A stretch of DNA of 64,000 nt from Caprimulgus europaeus (taxonomy: Eukaryota > Chordata > Aves > Caprimulgiformes > Caprimulgidae): NCBI GenBank assembly GCA_907165065.1, contig OU015523.1, forward strand, positions 123,616,023 to 123,680,022, given 5' to 3'. Below the pieces are notes generated by a model. It saw only the letters and a list, made by a program, of their open reading frames with translations. It was not told the origin of the DNA and did no database searches. Each line of letters starts with the position of its first letter. The first letter of the stretch is position 1. This document shows positions 22,991 to 34,629 of this stretch, one piece after another. A program made the translations under genes and the position numbers.

Positions 22991-25900
22991 CTGCTGAACT
23001 GCTACAGCTTTTTCCTGGTAAAGGGGGAGGAAGCAAAGCCACAACCATCAGATTTAATTCCCTGACCGAGCATCGCTGCGATAACCCTCACGCTGCACAA
23101 AAACTGCAGAGTTTCAGTTTGTGGTGGCTTTTTGAATTTAATGGGACTAACTTGCAAACTACAAAGAGCAATCACCCTGTAGGGAAATATGCTCTACCTA
23201 CCCCTTAACTGCAAAAAAAACCCACCCCAACTGTGTGTCTGAAACAACACTTTGCTTGATTTATTAATAAAGTGATTAGAAACTCCAGTAAGGAAATTAA
23301 TCTCAAGCTGTACCTGGTTTGGGGATGATGTTGGGGTGAAGGACAGGACCAGTTTCTGCAGCAACTTGGCCAGACTCCCAGCCTAAGAGGCATGAATGTG
23401 AACATCTGTATTAAAAAGCAGAAAGATCTTCTTACGCAAAAGCATTTCAGCTTCCAAGCCTTTCTGTTCCAGGACTTCCAGCAGCTTCTCCTTCCAAATC
23501 AAGATGAACAGCTGCAATGTATTTGGCAAGCTAACCTCTGCCCTCCATTTAGAAGCTTTTTACATCACAAAATAAAACACATAGGTTTTAAAAACCAAAG
23601 GGACCACTAAATCACCTAGCTTGACTTCTGTACAAGAAAGGCCACCGAATGTCACCCACTTACTTGAGCTAAACGTGGTTTCTAAGCACACTTGTCTACA
23701 AAGACATTGGATGGGTTTAGAAATTGAGACTCCTCAACATTGCCCACAGTAAAACAAAGAAATAGATCCAAATAATCCACTTTTGTGAAGGGTTAGGGCC
23801 TGTTCAAGCAAAATTATGTCCCTCAATGCAAATGAAGATGATGGCTGCAGTATTTCCTGCAGGCCACAGAGGACATGGGACAATTCAAAATAGTGCAACC
23901 CACTCTCCAAAACAACAGGCCAAACACAGGGTTAAGACAATGCTGTTTTGCAAAATAGCATCAAAATCATGGAAGAGCACTCAGAACATAGCACCAGAAC
24001 CTACAAATTCATCCTTAATCCATCCAGATGTTTGCGGCACAATGAAGTTACCACTCGTCATCTTTAGACGTGGTGAGATGGACCTCATTTAGAGCTACAT
24101 CCCACAAAAAGCCTGACCACTCAACTGCCAAGAAATTCAGTTTAACAAATAATAAAAAACAGCTTAAAAAAAAAAAGCAGCACAACAGGATTTTTTCAGT
24201 ACAACCTTCCAAAAAAACACCAGTTACAGAAGTTTTCCAACAAACCATAAGATCTTTCATCAGGAGATATCTTAAATGTAGGATACAACTTCTGGTCTAA
24301 GCCAGAGACCACTGAGATAGACCAGTCCTTGGGCTGGACAAGAGGAGGAAAAGCCAATGACTATTTGGACATTTGGACTGGATGAGTATTTACCCCATGC
24401 TAGCTGGATTTATGCTCATGGGCCAGCTAGTTTATGCTCATGGGCCAGGTGGCAAGCCAGACAGAAGACAATTCTTAGCTGCAGGCTTTCCCATGTGGGT
24501 ACAACACATTGCCCTCTTCCCTGATGCTCATTTTCAACATCTGTAGGAACTTAGAAGCTCCAAAATCTGCCACCTCTGCCAAAATTTCTGAGCAAGGCTT
24601 ATTACATGGCTCCATGAATCACAACTTTACAGTCCTGCAGAAGGGACTTGGGTTTTCCCTACTATTTTTAGCCAAAGGATCTTCCCACATGCAAATATTA
24701 TTCTGCAAAGGAGCATGAAGCTGTTGTAGTATGGTGGTGTGCAATGGGGCCAGAGGAACCACAGCATGACACAGACACTTGCTCTTTCACACAGTCCTGT
24801 GTCTCTGTGGCTTTCACCAAAGCACTAGGACGTGTCACCCAAGGGAAATAAAAGCAGATGATACACATGCATTGAAAACTACACCAGTAGCAGGGGGGGA
24901 AAAATGCACCAGAGCATCCCTTGATGCTGGGTAGACCCAGCCTACCTTGATCTCCACTCCTGACCTCTAAATCAGTTACCAGCAGCAGAGAGGCAGGACT
25001 TTTATGAAAGGGATAGGAGAAAATAAAATATTCAGGTAGACCTTCTGTTTCTCATTATATTGACATTTCTCCCCTTTCATAAACACCCAGGATGGCAGCA
25101 GCTGTTAAAAGCAACTGCCTGTTTAACTGTAATTTCCCAAAAATTTACTCCTCCTGAGTCTTTTATTCTCAATTCTGTATTAATCCAATAACAAAGGGAT
25201 GAGGTTGTAGGACAATGTGTGTCTTTGGGCAGAGGAATTAGTAGAAATAAAGAAACACCAGGCAGGCTCAGCTCTGTGCCTGGCTGAAGCCTACAGCAAA
25301 GATTTCAATCCCTCCCACATCTGTAATGAGTTGCACAGAACTTCCAAAAAGCTCTTTAGCACAATAGACACCTAGACAAGCTTCTCCCAGATGATGCAGG
25401 ACATGGGAGCACCTCTCCAACCTCAAACATCACCTTCTCCTTCCAATTCTCCCTTTTCACCCCGCCACAAAGCATGCTCTCCTCCTCAACATTTGGCAGT
25501 CCATCACTATTTTGAAGCCTTCCCATTCTAAATTTGCTGAATTTCCCCACAGCAGCAACCTATAAATCAGGTTGTGTCCCACTATCTGCACAGCAGCATC
25601 TCCCACCCATCACAGCTGGTAAGAACTGGGCTCTCTATCATCACATCTTTCCTCCTGATGCCAAAGTACCAACACCCTCATGGAGCACTTCAACCCACTC
25701 ACCCCCTCTGGAAATTGATCTACATCTCTGAGAAGGTCTATACATGCAAGACACCACCTTGGACCATCTGTGCTCCACCCTTGGCTTCACAGGAAGTTCA
25801 ACCTCCTCAGCACAGAGATCTCTCTACTTTCTTTTATCCCTTCCCTGAAGGCTGCTATTCACAACCATTCAAAATTAATGCTAGAGTGGTGCCAAGTATC

Positions 25901-26150
25901 TAATCCACATCCAAAAATAAAGAGAGGACACCAAAAGGAGGCTGTTTGCAAAGCCAAACCCATCAGCAGTCCCCAAGCAGGGCCCTGTGGGAACGCAGCC
26001 TCTTAGTTTCCATCAATGTCTTGCATGATTATTTTCAGCTATTCATGGTTTTGGTGGGAATAGTTGGCTGTGAGCTGGGATGGGGCCAAGTAGTAGTGAC
26101 AAGGAGAAAGAGGCTGTGTCCCAGGTGACAGAACACATGCTGGAGAAGGC
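22991..26150. other. No gene seen; 22-bp tandem duplication inside
   Basis: Unique-looking DNA, with a duplicated 22-bp unit at 24409-24448 ('tttatgctcatgggccag' twice). Confidence 0.5.
24409..24448. repeat. Tandem duplication, 22-bp unit
   Basis: 'tttatgctcatgggccag' occurs at 24409 and again at 24431 with no mismatch over 18 bp. Confidence 0.9.
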
Positions 26151-26530
26151 AGAATCACACAGAATCACAGAATGTCAGGGATTGGAAGGGAGCTCGAAAG
26201 CTCATCCAGTCCAATCCCCCTGCCGGAGCAGGAACACCTAGATGAGATCACACAGGAAGGCGTCCAGGTGGGTCTTGAATGTCTCCAGAGAAGGAGACTC
26301 CACACCCTCCCTGGCCAGCCTGTCCCAGGGCTCTCTTACCCTCACAGTAAGAAGTTCCTTCTCAAGTTTAAGCAGAACCTCCTGTGTTCCAGCTCACACC
26401 CATTGCCCCTTGTCCTATCATTGGACATCACTGAGAAGAGCCTGGCTCCATCCACCTGACACTCACCCTTCAGATATTTATAAACATTAATAAGGTCCCC
26501 CCTCAGCCTCCTCTTCTCCAAGCTAAAGAA
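26151..26530 (-). mobile_element. CR1 LINE fragment, 'gtcagggattgg' group
   Basis: Opens with 'agaatcacacagaatcacag', the reversed CR1 terminal repeat, then 'tgtcagggattggaaggg'. It continues to 'cctcctcttctccaagcta' (the [10 protein letters not shown] region) and is truncated there. It is more diverged than its relatives at 41374 and 58125. Confidence 0.92.
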
Positions 26531-27164
26531 TCTAACTAATCTCAGACTGTTGCTTGCATGACTTCCACCTTCATCCCATCACCTCCATCCCTCTGCACAA
26601 GCTTGGCAAGGGAACATCATAACAAGCTAATCCTGCTCCTTTTTATTTTGTCCATTTCATTCAGTTACTCACCTTCATCTATGACCATTTGTGGTTATTT
26701 TGGACCCACAAGCATCCTTGATCAACTTCCACAAAGTCTATTTTTATGAGAAATAGGAAAACTTCTTCTCTTTGAGGGGAAGAACAAAATAAAGCCTGCT
26801 CTGTTGGCCAATAAACCCTTGCAGGGTATCCAGCCACCCAGCAAGGACACACCACAATGTTGTTTTCCAATGTTTTACGTTCTGTCACAGCACAACTGTC
26901 CTTGAATCTCTTCCAGGACACCTAGAAATTGGGGATGGTGCTGGTGAATTGGGAGACTGGCAAATTCAACCCCAAAAAGTAAAATAAATCACTCTAGTCC
27001 AACTGATGGGCAGCAAGGTCACACTCTCTTTCCTCTGGATGAGAAAAATAAAGTCTCCTCTGGAAAAGGACCCAAATTTTTCACTCTCTTTGTTGACATC
27101 AGAGAGGGCTTCAGACACTAAAAGAGACCAAGAAGTCAAACTTCCATGATTTTAATATAAATTC
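26531..27164. other. No gene or repeat recognised
   Basis: Unique-looking spacer between a CR1 and the minus-strand LTR. Confidence 0.45.
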
Positions 27165-27632
27165 ACTTCCACTTCTAATTATTAATAACAGTAATAACAG
27201 GATATGCAAATGAGTGATGCACAGTGCAGTTGCTCACCACTCACTGACCAATGCCCAGCCTGTCCCCAGCCAGTGATCCCAGAGCAGAGACAATCCCAAA
27301 ACCACAGTCCTGGAAGAGTGCGCCTGAGTGATCCCCAAGAGAATCCCCAGCTTTCCAGTCAACCCTGGTTAATGTCCTGACATGACATGATATGGAATAT
27401 TTCATTAGCATATCCAAATACCAATTTGGGGGTTTGCTAATTACTCTGCTTCCACCCCCACCAGTTCTTTGCACCTGCAAACTACTCAAACCCAATGACC
27501 TTGGGCTCCAGCAGCAACTAATAACATTAGTACCTGATCAACATTCTTCTCATAACAGATCCCACACTGAAACTAAAACCTATTCTAGCTACTCAGAAGA
27601 AAATTAACTCCATCTTAGCAAAAGCAGGACAC
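27165..27632 (-). mobile_element. LTR remnant, same type as the 11.4-kb LTR
   Basis: Read on the minus strand it has, in order, 'gcttttgctaagatggagtt', 'tgagaagaatgttgatca', 'gctaatgaaatattccatat', 'catgtcatgtc', 'gtcagtgagtggtgagcaac' and 'catcactcatttgcat'. These are the same landmarks, in the same order, as the LTR at 11434-12083. Its 3' part is truncated or unrecognisable beyond about 27165. A perfect octamer ATGCAAAT lies at 27204-27211. No retroviral coding sequence is adjacent. Confidence 0.78.
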
Positions 27633-28727
27633 AGGGACAGCCTGGAAAAGCTCTCCTCCTGTATGTGGTGTTATGATAAAACCACAAGTTGACTGAACAT
27701 CCAAGTCTCATCTCTCACCCAGCATCTCTCAAACTGGTAATGATTTTGTAAGAGTGGTTACATGCTGTTGGCTTTAGACTGGAAGGACATTGCCACACCC
27801 AAGTGCTCAGGGAAAAGCCCTGACAAAGCCCATCTGACAGAGCTTCTAGTTCATTAGGAGAGCACAAGGTAGGTTCCAAGGGACTACATCCCCAAAATTC
27901 CCCTTTTCTCTCCTTTTTATCCATCTCTCCCACCTGCCTCCCTTCCCACTATCTCCCACCTGCCTCCCTTCCCACTATCTCCCACTTGCCTCCCTTCCCC
28001 CTATCTCCAGGGCAGTGCTGGCTGTTTATAGCCTGAAACACATTTTGCAGATGCTCTGCAGTAAAAAAAACCCCTTTGACACCTAGAAAGCTTTATAAAT
28101 CATAGGGCACATTAATCACCCAGTCTGAGCCCATAATCCTAACCCAGGCAACACCAGTCAATGGGTTTTGCAGATTCCCTCCCACAGGCATTTTGCCTAC
28201 ATCAGGTCTAAGCCAGAGATTTAGCATCAGTCAAACACCCTCACCCTGACAGTGTTGGGTTGCACCAGGCAATGAGTTATCAAACATTGGAGCTTTCCTG
28301 GGGGGTTCAAGAACTTGGGATTTCCCATCTTTCAAACAAGCATTACTGAAGGAGGAAATATCTTTCACGTGGAGCAAGCAGGGATTTACAAAGGTCACAG
28401 TATCTACAGTCAATGTCCAATTATTTATATTAAATATTGGCTTTGGGGGAAAAATATAACCCAAAGCCATTAAGGCTGAAACTGTATTTATTGAACAGCC
28501 TATTATTTATAATGCTGCTCTGCAACCTGGCTTTGGTCAAGCAGTCATGAATATATCAGCTTTCTGGGCTTGGACCTCCACAGTAGGATCTAGAGGTGAC
28601 CAGCAATGTTCTTCTGTCTAAGCAGACAATGGCTTCATCATCAGCCTTGCCCCATGGCAGGTTAATCCTAGCCCTTCTAGGAGCTGTTTGAGGATGTGGG
28701 TCTCAATGATAAGCAAGGTCCTGAGAG
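27633..28727. other. No gene seen; contains 26-bp tandem repeat
   Basis: Unique-looking sequence apart from the 26-bp triplicate at 27926-28003. Confidence 0.5.
27926..28008. repeat. 26-bp unit repeated three times
   Basis: Units start at 27926, 27952 and 27978. The first two are identical, and the third differs at two positions. The unit is pyrimidine-rich ('tctcccacctgcctcccttc' and so on). Confidence 0.95.
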
Positions 28728-28926
28728 GTTCACCAAAAGGGTTGTCAAGCATCAGAACAGGCTGTCCAGGGAGGTGGTGGAGTCACCATCCCTGGTGGTA
28801 TTCAAAAGATGGGTAGATGAGGTGCTTAGGGACATGGTTTAGAGGTGGAATTGGCAGTGTTGGGTTTATGGTTGGATTCAATGACCTTAAAGGTCTTTTC
28901 CAACCACTATGATTCTGTGATTCTAG
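28728..28926 (+). mobile_element. CR1 LINE 3' end fragment, old copy
   Basis: Runs from 'caccaaaagggttgtcaagc' through 'gtggtggagtcaccatccct' to a terminal 'actatgattctgtgattcta'. It is related to the 53889 and 56250 copies but more diverged. Confidence 0.88.
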
Positions 28927-29120
28927 GTTAAGCCCAGTTTTTGAGGATGGAACATCTCTCTGCTCCATTGCCAGTCTACCATGGGATTCCTGCCTAGCTC
29001 CTTCATGAAGGCCAAAGTGTGCCATTTCTAGATAGACCCAATAATGGTCCTTGCAAAGATTCATCTGATTGCACCATGCACAACAATTGCAATTCCTACC
29101 TGGCTCAGCTGACCACAGAC

Positions 29121-29186
29121 CTTGGGGTTGGACTAGATGACCTTTAAAGGTCCCTTCCAACCCAAGCCATTCTATGGTTCTATGAC
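29121..29186 (+). mobile_element. CR1 LINE terminal fragment (66 bp)
   Basis: Only the last CR1 segment is present: 'ggttggactagatgacc', 'aaggtcccttccaaccca' and 'gccattctatggttctatga'. Confidence 0.85.
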
Positions 29187-30906
29187 CTTTAGGGAATATG
29201 CAATGAAGACACAGTGAGACAGAGGAGAGAAAAAACACATTATAATATGACAACACAATGCCTTGTGGAAGTTCAGTTCAGACTTGAAGTCTGCAGTCAC
29301 ACTTCAGACAAGATCTTCTTTGGCAGATGGCTTTTAGAAAAATGGGGAGAAATCCTGGCTTTTCATCTCCCCCACTGTGGAAGGACATTTCCATCATGCC
29401 AAAGCTTTAAATGCTTTTCAGCAGCTGAATCTCAATGTCACTGAGCAAGACAACACTTGAATGGTGCTTGTGCTCCCAGGAGAACCACCTGCAACCCCAA
29501 CACAAGGAGACGTCTGCACTTAGCCCTGACTCCCAGGCATCTCCCAAGAGCCCAGAAGAAGAGACTTCATGAGGGAGCAAGACTGCAAATACAGACAGCA
29601 CAATTCCTGCAAGACAGCACAACTGTAGTGATGACAAACCTGAAGGAGTTCAGCAAAACCTGAAGCAGGAGCTGGAGGCATCAGACCCTACAAAGCAGGC
29701 AGGATGATACATCCATATGCAGCTAGGAGCATCTCAGACTCCTTCCCTGCACAATCATCCACCCTGAGTCACCTCACACACTCCCTATAAAGCAGAGGGC
29801 TCAAAATGTCAGTTTAAAAGATGTTTATTTGATGTGGAAAGCCTTGAAGACAGGGTAGTTTTGCTTTTGATTTCAAGCTCGGGGTGGGAGGGGAGGAGGG
29901 AGAAATCAATATTTAATCCAACAATTGGATTTTCCTCTATTCATCCCATCACTCCAACGTAATTGGACACATCCATTCATGGGGATTCAGCTCTGATTCA
30001 TTGGTCACATCCAAGATGCAGCATCCAATGCTTTAGTGCCCAACTTCAAATCAAACAGGCTTGAAAGAGCTTCTTTCCATCAAAAAAACTCTTGTGAGCT
30101 CAACCCTACAGTGATGAACATTAGCAAATTGAAACTGCATGGAAAAGAACAATTTCACCCACCCTTTAATAGTGATATTTAGCAAAGCAAGCTGTTTCAG
30201 TGACCTTTGGCCATCTGGGGATTAGCAATGAAGACCCAGCAAAGTCCCAGCTCCAAAGCCTATAGTCACAGAGATATATCACACCAACGTGGCTCAGATC
30301 ATCTGTTCAGGTCATTTAACAGCTTTTGCCAAGTGGGAATTACAAGAGTATTTCACTACAAGGTGAATTAACACACAGACACAGCACAGCAATCCGTTAT
30401 GTCGATGGATCACAGCTCCTCATTTGTCTTCTCACAAAAGGACCCAAAAAAAAGCCATCAGAAGCTTCAGTTCGAGGCCACAAGATGTTTTTAACCAGAT
30501 GGACCATCTTGAATCGTTCACATTTTGCTTGAAGGGAATAAATTTTAACAACAAATGTCCAATTCATTAGGAAGAAAGAGTTTGATATCTCATTTATACT
30601 GGCTTGAAGCTACATGAGCAAAGAGGGGCTTTACAAGGATTAGATGTTCTCCCTCGTCTCTCCTCCCATATCTACACAGTTCAGACACCTTGCATTTATT
30701 GAAACAGAGGATTAGGAGACAAATGATATAAAAACTTCACTTCTGAAAGAAAAGTGACTGTGTAGCTCCTTCAATGACTCAGCTGCTATCTAGCAAGCGT
30801 GTTGAGCTGCCCCACAGCCCTCATCTCTCATACCACATCTCAACCAGGGCATCTACATGAAGCATTTATTTAAATCATAAAGGGCAATTTTATTTCTAAT
30901 GTCCAT
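29187..30906. other. No gene or repeat recognised
   Basis: Unique-looking AT-rich sequence. No exon-like or RNA-like signal was found. Confidence 0.5.
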
Positions 30907-31582
30907 TCATGGAATCACAGAATGGTTTTGAATGGAAAAGACCTTTAAGATCATCAAGTCCAACTGAAAACTTAACACTGCCAAATCCACCACTGACCCA
31001 TGTCCCTCAGCACTGTGTCTACACCACTCTTCAATCCCTCCAGGGATGGGGACTCCATCACTGCCCTGGGCAACCCCTTCCAATGCCTCAGAACCCTTTC
31101 AGCAAAGAAATTCTTCCTCACATCCCATCTCAACTGCCCTGGCCACAGCTGGAGCCCATTTCCTCTTGTCCTGTCCCTTGCTCCTTGGTGGAACAGACCC
31201 ACCCCCACCTCTCTCCACCCTCCTCCAAGGGACTTGGACAGAGCCACAGGGTCTCCCCTCAGCCTCCTTTTCTCCAGGCTCAGCACCCCCAGTTCCCTCA
31301 GCCGGGAACTCAGCACACTTGTGCTCCAGACCCTTCCCCAGCTCCGTTCCCTTCTCTGGACACGCTCCAGCACCTCCAGGTCCTTCTTGGACTCAGGGGC
31401 CCAACACTGAACCCAGCACTCGAGCTGTGGCCTCACCAGTGCCCAGGACAGGGGGAAGAGAACTTCCCTGGTCCTACTGGCCACACTGGTGCTGATCCAG
31501 GCCAGGAGGCTGTTGGCCTTCTTGGCCACCTGGACGCTCTGCTGGCTCATATCCAGCCAGCTATCGACCAACACCCCCATTA
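30907..31582 (-). mobile_element. CR1 LINE fragment, 'catgtccctcagcac' group, long copy
   Basis: About 675 bp. The minus-strand frame (part of a 237-codon open frame at 30972-31685) reads GVLVDSWLDMSQQSVQVAKK, then [40 protein letters not shown] and [20 protein letters not shown]. These are the successive C-terminal blocks of CR1 ORF2, still in one frame. The first ~40 codons of that open frame lie outside the element. Confidence 0.95.
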
Positions 31583-31960
31583 CAACAGCTCTCCAATTTG
31601 TCCTGCTAAGTGAGCATTGTTGATGTTTAAATGATGCTGCTTGGAAAAAGGACAGGGAAAGGTATCTGGCTCTGGGCATTTCCATATTTCTCCACTGCTC
31701 TTACACATGCCCCAGCCATCCCAACTTCTTTGCTGTGACCACAACATGCCCATACAAGAGCATGTTTTGACAGCTCAGCAGCAGCCAACACATGCCATGA
31801 CACACAGCATTTATGATGTACCAATTGCACTGGTGGTGTCACCTTCTAACACAGCAGCAATACTGTGAGCAGAAACTGGGGGTAACTGTGCTCCTTGCTG
31901 GGTTGCTTTAACTGCTCTGTGCAGTTAAACCAGTTGTCATGTAGTAGGAAGGGGTAGAGG
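31583..31960. other. No gene or repeat recognised
   Basis: Unique-looking spacer between two minus-strand CR1 copies of different groups. Confidence 0.45.
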
Positions 31961-32215
31961 AATCATAGATCATAGACTGGTTTGGGTTGGAAGGGACCTT
32001 TCAAGGTCATCTAGTCCAAACCCCCTGCAGTGAGCAGGGACATCTTCAACTAAATCAGGTTGCTCAGAGCTCTATCCAACCTGACTTTGAATGTTTCCAC
32101 AGATAAGGCACCTACCACCTCTCTGGGCAACCTGTGCCAGTGTCTCACCACCCTCATCATGAAACATTTCTTCTTCCTTCCATTAGCTGCCCCTGGAAAC
32201 CCTCAAATTCTGCCC
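31961..32215 (-). mobile_element. CR1 LINE fragment, possibly extending to ~32385
   Basis: Begins 'aatcatagatcatagactgg' and carries 'tgcagtgagcagggacatct', then 'ctctgggcaacctgtgccag'. A weaker CR1-like piece ('atctgctctcagcc...ccccaagctaag') at about 32346-32385 suggests the copy once extended further and was disrupted by a (TC)n run at 32217-32236. Confidence 0.85.
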
Positions 32216-33790
32216 CTGTCTCTCTCTCTCTCTCAAGAAGCTCACTTCAGTAATATGTCAGAAAACCTCACAGCCAACTATCTAAACCTTTAAAGTTTCC
32301 TCCTTCAGCAGTGCTTATCTCCAAGAGCTTCAAGGCATCAACCATATCTGCTCTCAGCCTTTCTGATTCCCCAAGCTAAGTATGGCAAATTTGAAGTCAT
32401 TTATGACTTTCTGAATACTTCCTAGGAAAAGCTTGGCTAAACTCCCTGATAACATGTAATGGATTTCCTGGGAGGCACAAGCAGCCTTAGACTCCTGTCT
32501 GGAAACCAAAGATAAAGGAGAAAAAAAGAAAATAAATCCAATACAAGATCCATCTCCTCTGGCTGCTGCTGGATTAAGGACATGGAGAGAAACAAGGAGA
32601 TTTCTTGAATATCAGAAACAGGACAAGTCCAGTTTGGTCCTGGCTTGTCTGGGGATCTTTAAGGGGTTTGAAAAATCCCTTTTATCCCTATATCCTTCCT
32701 TAACTTCAATGTGATGTTCCCATCTTTCTCCCCTTACCTCCTCCCCAGTAGCCCAAAGCTTTCTTTTCCTGCAGAGACAACACTTGGCCATCAGTCCTCA
32801 GACCTACTTGCCTACACAGACTACAGACATTAATTATTCAGCCCTATTTTATGGTCATTCAGGGTTGGTTTTCACTGCAACCCAGGATGAAAACTAAGAG
32901 TGGTAAAGGTCCATCTCTACATTCTTCTTTTGTTTGCTATTCTGTGGGTTTGGAGCTTCACTGGCTACTTAAGGACTTTCTGGTGCATCTTAAGTGGGTT
33001 TCTTTATGCAGCCAACCTACTGATATTCAGTAATACTGAGCTCACCTTCCCCAGTTACACTTTAAGGCAAGATGATGCACACAGGAGCTACAAGAAGGAC
33101 AGGAAAAGCAGCATGTGCTACATCCTCCTGAAAAGGTACAAGAAGAAACAGGAGGAAGGAGGCATGATGGGCTCCAGAAATGTAATTTTTCACCCAGATA
33201 ATGACTAGAACACAAAGGAAAAACACTTGGAGGGAGCACATCTGGCAGCTATAAAAAGGAAATGCCACAATCTGAATAAAACCCCAGAGACCCATAATGT
33301 TGGCAAAGTCACAAGGCACCTTTGTTTATGTGAGGTGGGCTGGCCTGGTCATTTATCACAGGGAACTTTCACATGGATCTCTTCAAAGTTTCTGAATAAA
33401 GTAGTAATGACAAAGTATTGGAAATCCTGCAAGCCTTTGCTATATGAGCTAATCAATCACCTACAATAAGGTTACTCCTTTGCTCAGGGGTCACTTCTAA
33501 TATTACCCAGAGCCTGAATTTGCAGGTAGACAAGTTAAAGCTGTAGAGAACATAACTGCAACCCACCAAGTTAGCTGTGATTCTTGGTGACATCAGCCAC
33601 AAGGCCACAGGAGATGCTGTTCCTAGCTCCTCACCACCAAACCAACAGGCAACAGCCAGTGGCATCAGGAAGCCCCTAAGTGCATTCACAGGTGAAGTGT
33701 CCATGTTAAGGTGATTCCTGGGATTTAAAATTCATCAATGGTGGTCAACACCAAGTGATCTCTCAACAGCTTGACTTCTGTGCTTCAGTT
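32216..33790. other. No gene seen beyond a possible CR1 relic
   Basis: A short (TC)n run and a possible eroded CR1 piece occupy the first 170 bp. The rest looks unique. Confidence 0.5.
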
Positions 33791-33890
33791 TCATAGAATG
33801 GTTTGGGTTGGAAGGAACCTTTCAAGGTCATCTAGTCCAAACCCCCTGCAGTGAGCAGGGACATCTTTAACTAGATCAGATTGCTCAGTT
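33791..33890 (-). mobile_element. CR1 LINE 3' end fragment (~100 bp)
   Basis: 'tcatagaatggtttgggttg', then 'ccctgcagtgagcaggga', then 'tagatcagattgctcagttt'. It is cut off after the terminal ~100 bp. Confidence 0.88.
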
Positions 33891-34356
33891 TACCCAGTTA
33901 TAAAAAAAGATAAAAAATAAATCTTTTTAGAAGTCCCACCCAAGCTGGCAGAGGGACATCTGCCACTTCACACACTGAATATAGTAGTTTGTGTTGATTA
34001 CAGGCTTTGGTATTTTGCCTGGATGTTAGCAGTTCCATTTATTAACACTGGAGCAATATCCTGGGGAGGGAAAGGAGGTACCTGCAGAGTGCTGAGGAAG
34101 AACTGGTTGGCTTAGGAAATTCTCAATTCCCTCCCACTTCAGTATGCCCATCTGCTCCAGGTCAGAGGTCAGGAAGGTTGAGGCACTCTGCCAAGCCCTA
34201 TTAAGTTTTTATTGCACTAAATCAGAGCAGCTCCAGGAAGGTGTTCATAACACTTCTCAGTATTTTCCCCAGCAAAAGTATAAAAGCTTGTTTGTCAAGA
34301 GAGCTGGGGAATGAACAACACTCCTGACCCAAGGTGCTTCCAGAGAGCCTGTAATG
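33891..34356. other. No gene or repeat recognised
   Basis: AT-rich spacer between two CR1 fragments of the same group and orientation. The two may be unrelated insertions, since both include the CR1 3' terminus. Confidence 0.45.
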
Positions 34357-34629
34357 TCATAGAATCATGGTTTGGGTTGGAAGAGACCTTTCAAGGTCAT
34401 CTAGTCCAACCCCTCTGCAGTGAGCAGGGACATCTTCAACCAGATCAGGTTGCTCAGAGCCCCATCCAACCTGACCTGGAATGTTCCCAGGGATGGGGCT
34501 TCTACCACCTCTCTGGGCAACCTGGGCCAGGGTTTCACCACCCTCATTCTAAAACATTTCTTCCTTCTATCCAGTCTGAATCTCCTCTCTTTTAGTTTAA
34601 AACCACCACCCCTTGTCCTGTCACTACAG
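34357..34629 (-). mobile_element. CR1 LINE 3' end fragment
   Basis: About 270 bp of the 'gcagtgagcagggac' group. It runs to 'ttaaaaccaccaccccttgt', which corresponds to the RTRGNG...-coding part. Confidence 0.9.

Noticed and set aside
21785-23048. Very long open frames on both strands (378, 400 and 419 codons) with repeats such as [10 protein letters not shown] or [10 protein letters not shown]
   Set aside because: They are produced by the stop-free 10-bp purine repeat, which is open in all frames. There is no start context, splicing or non-repeat domain.
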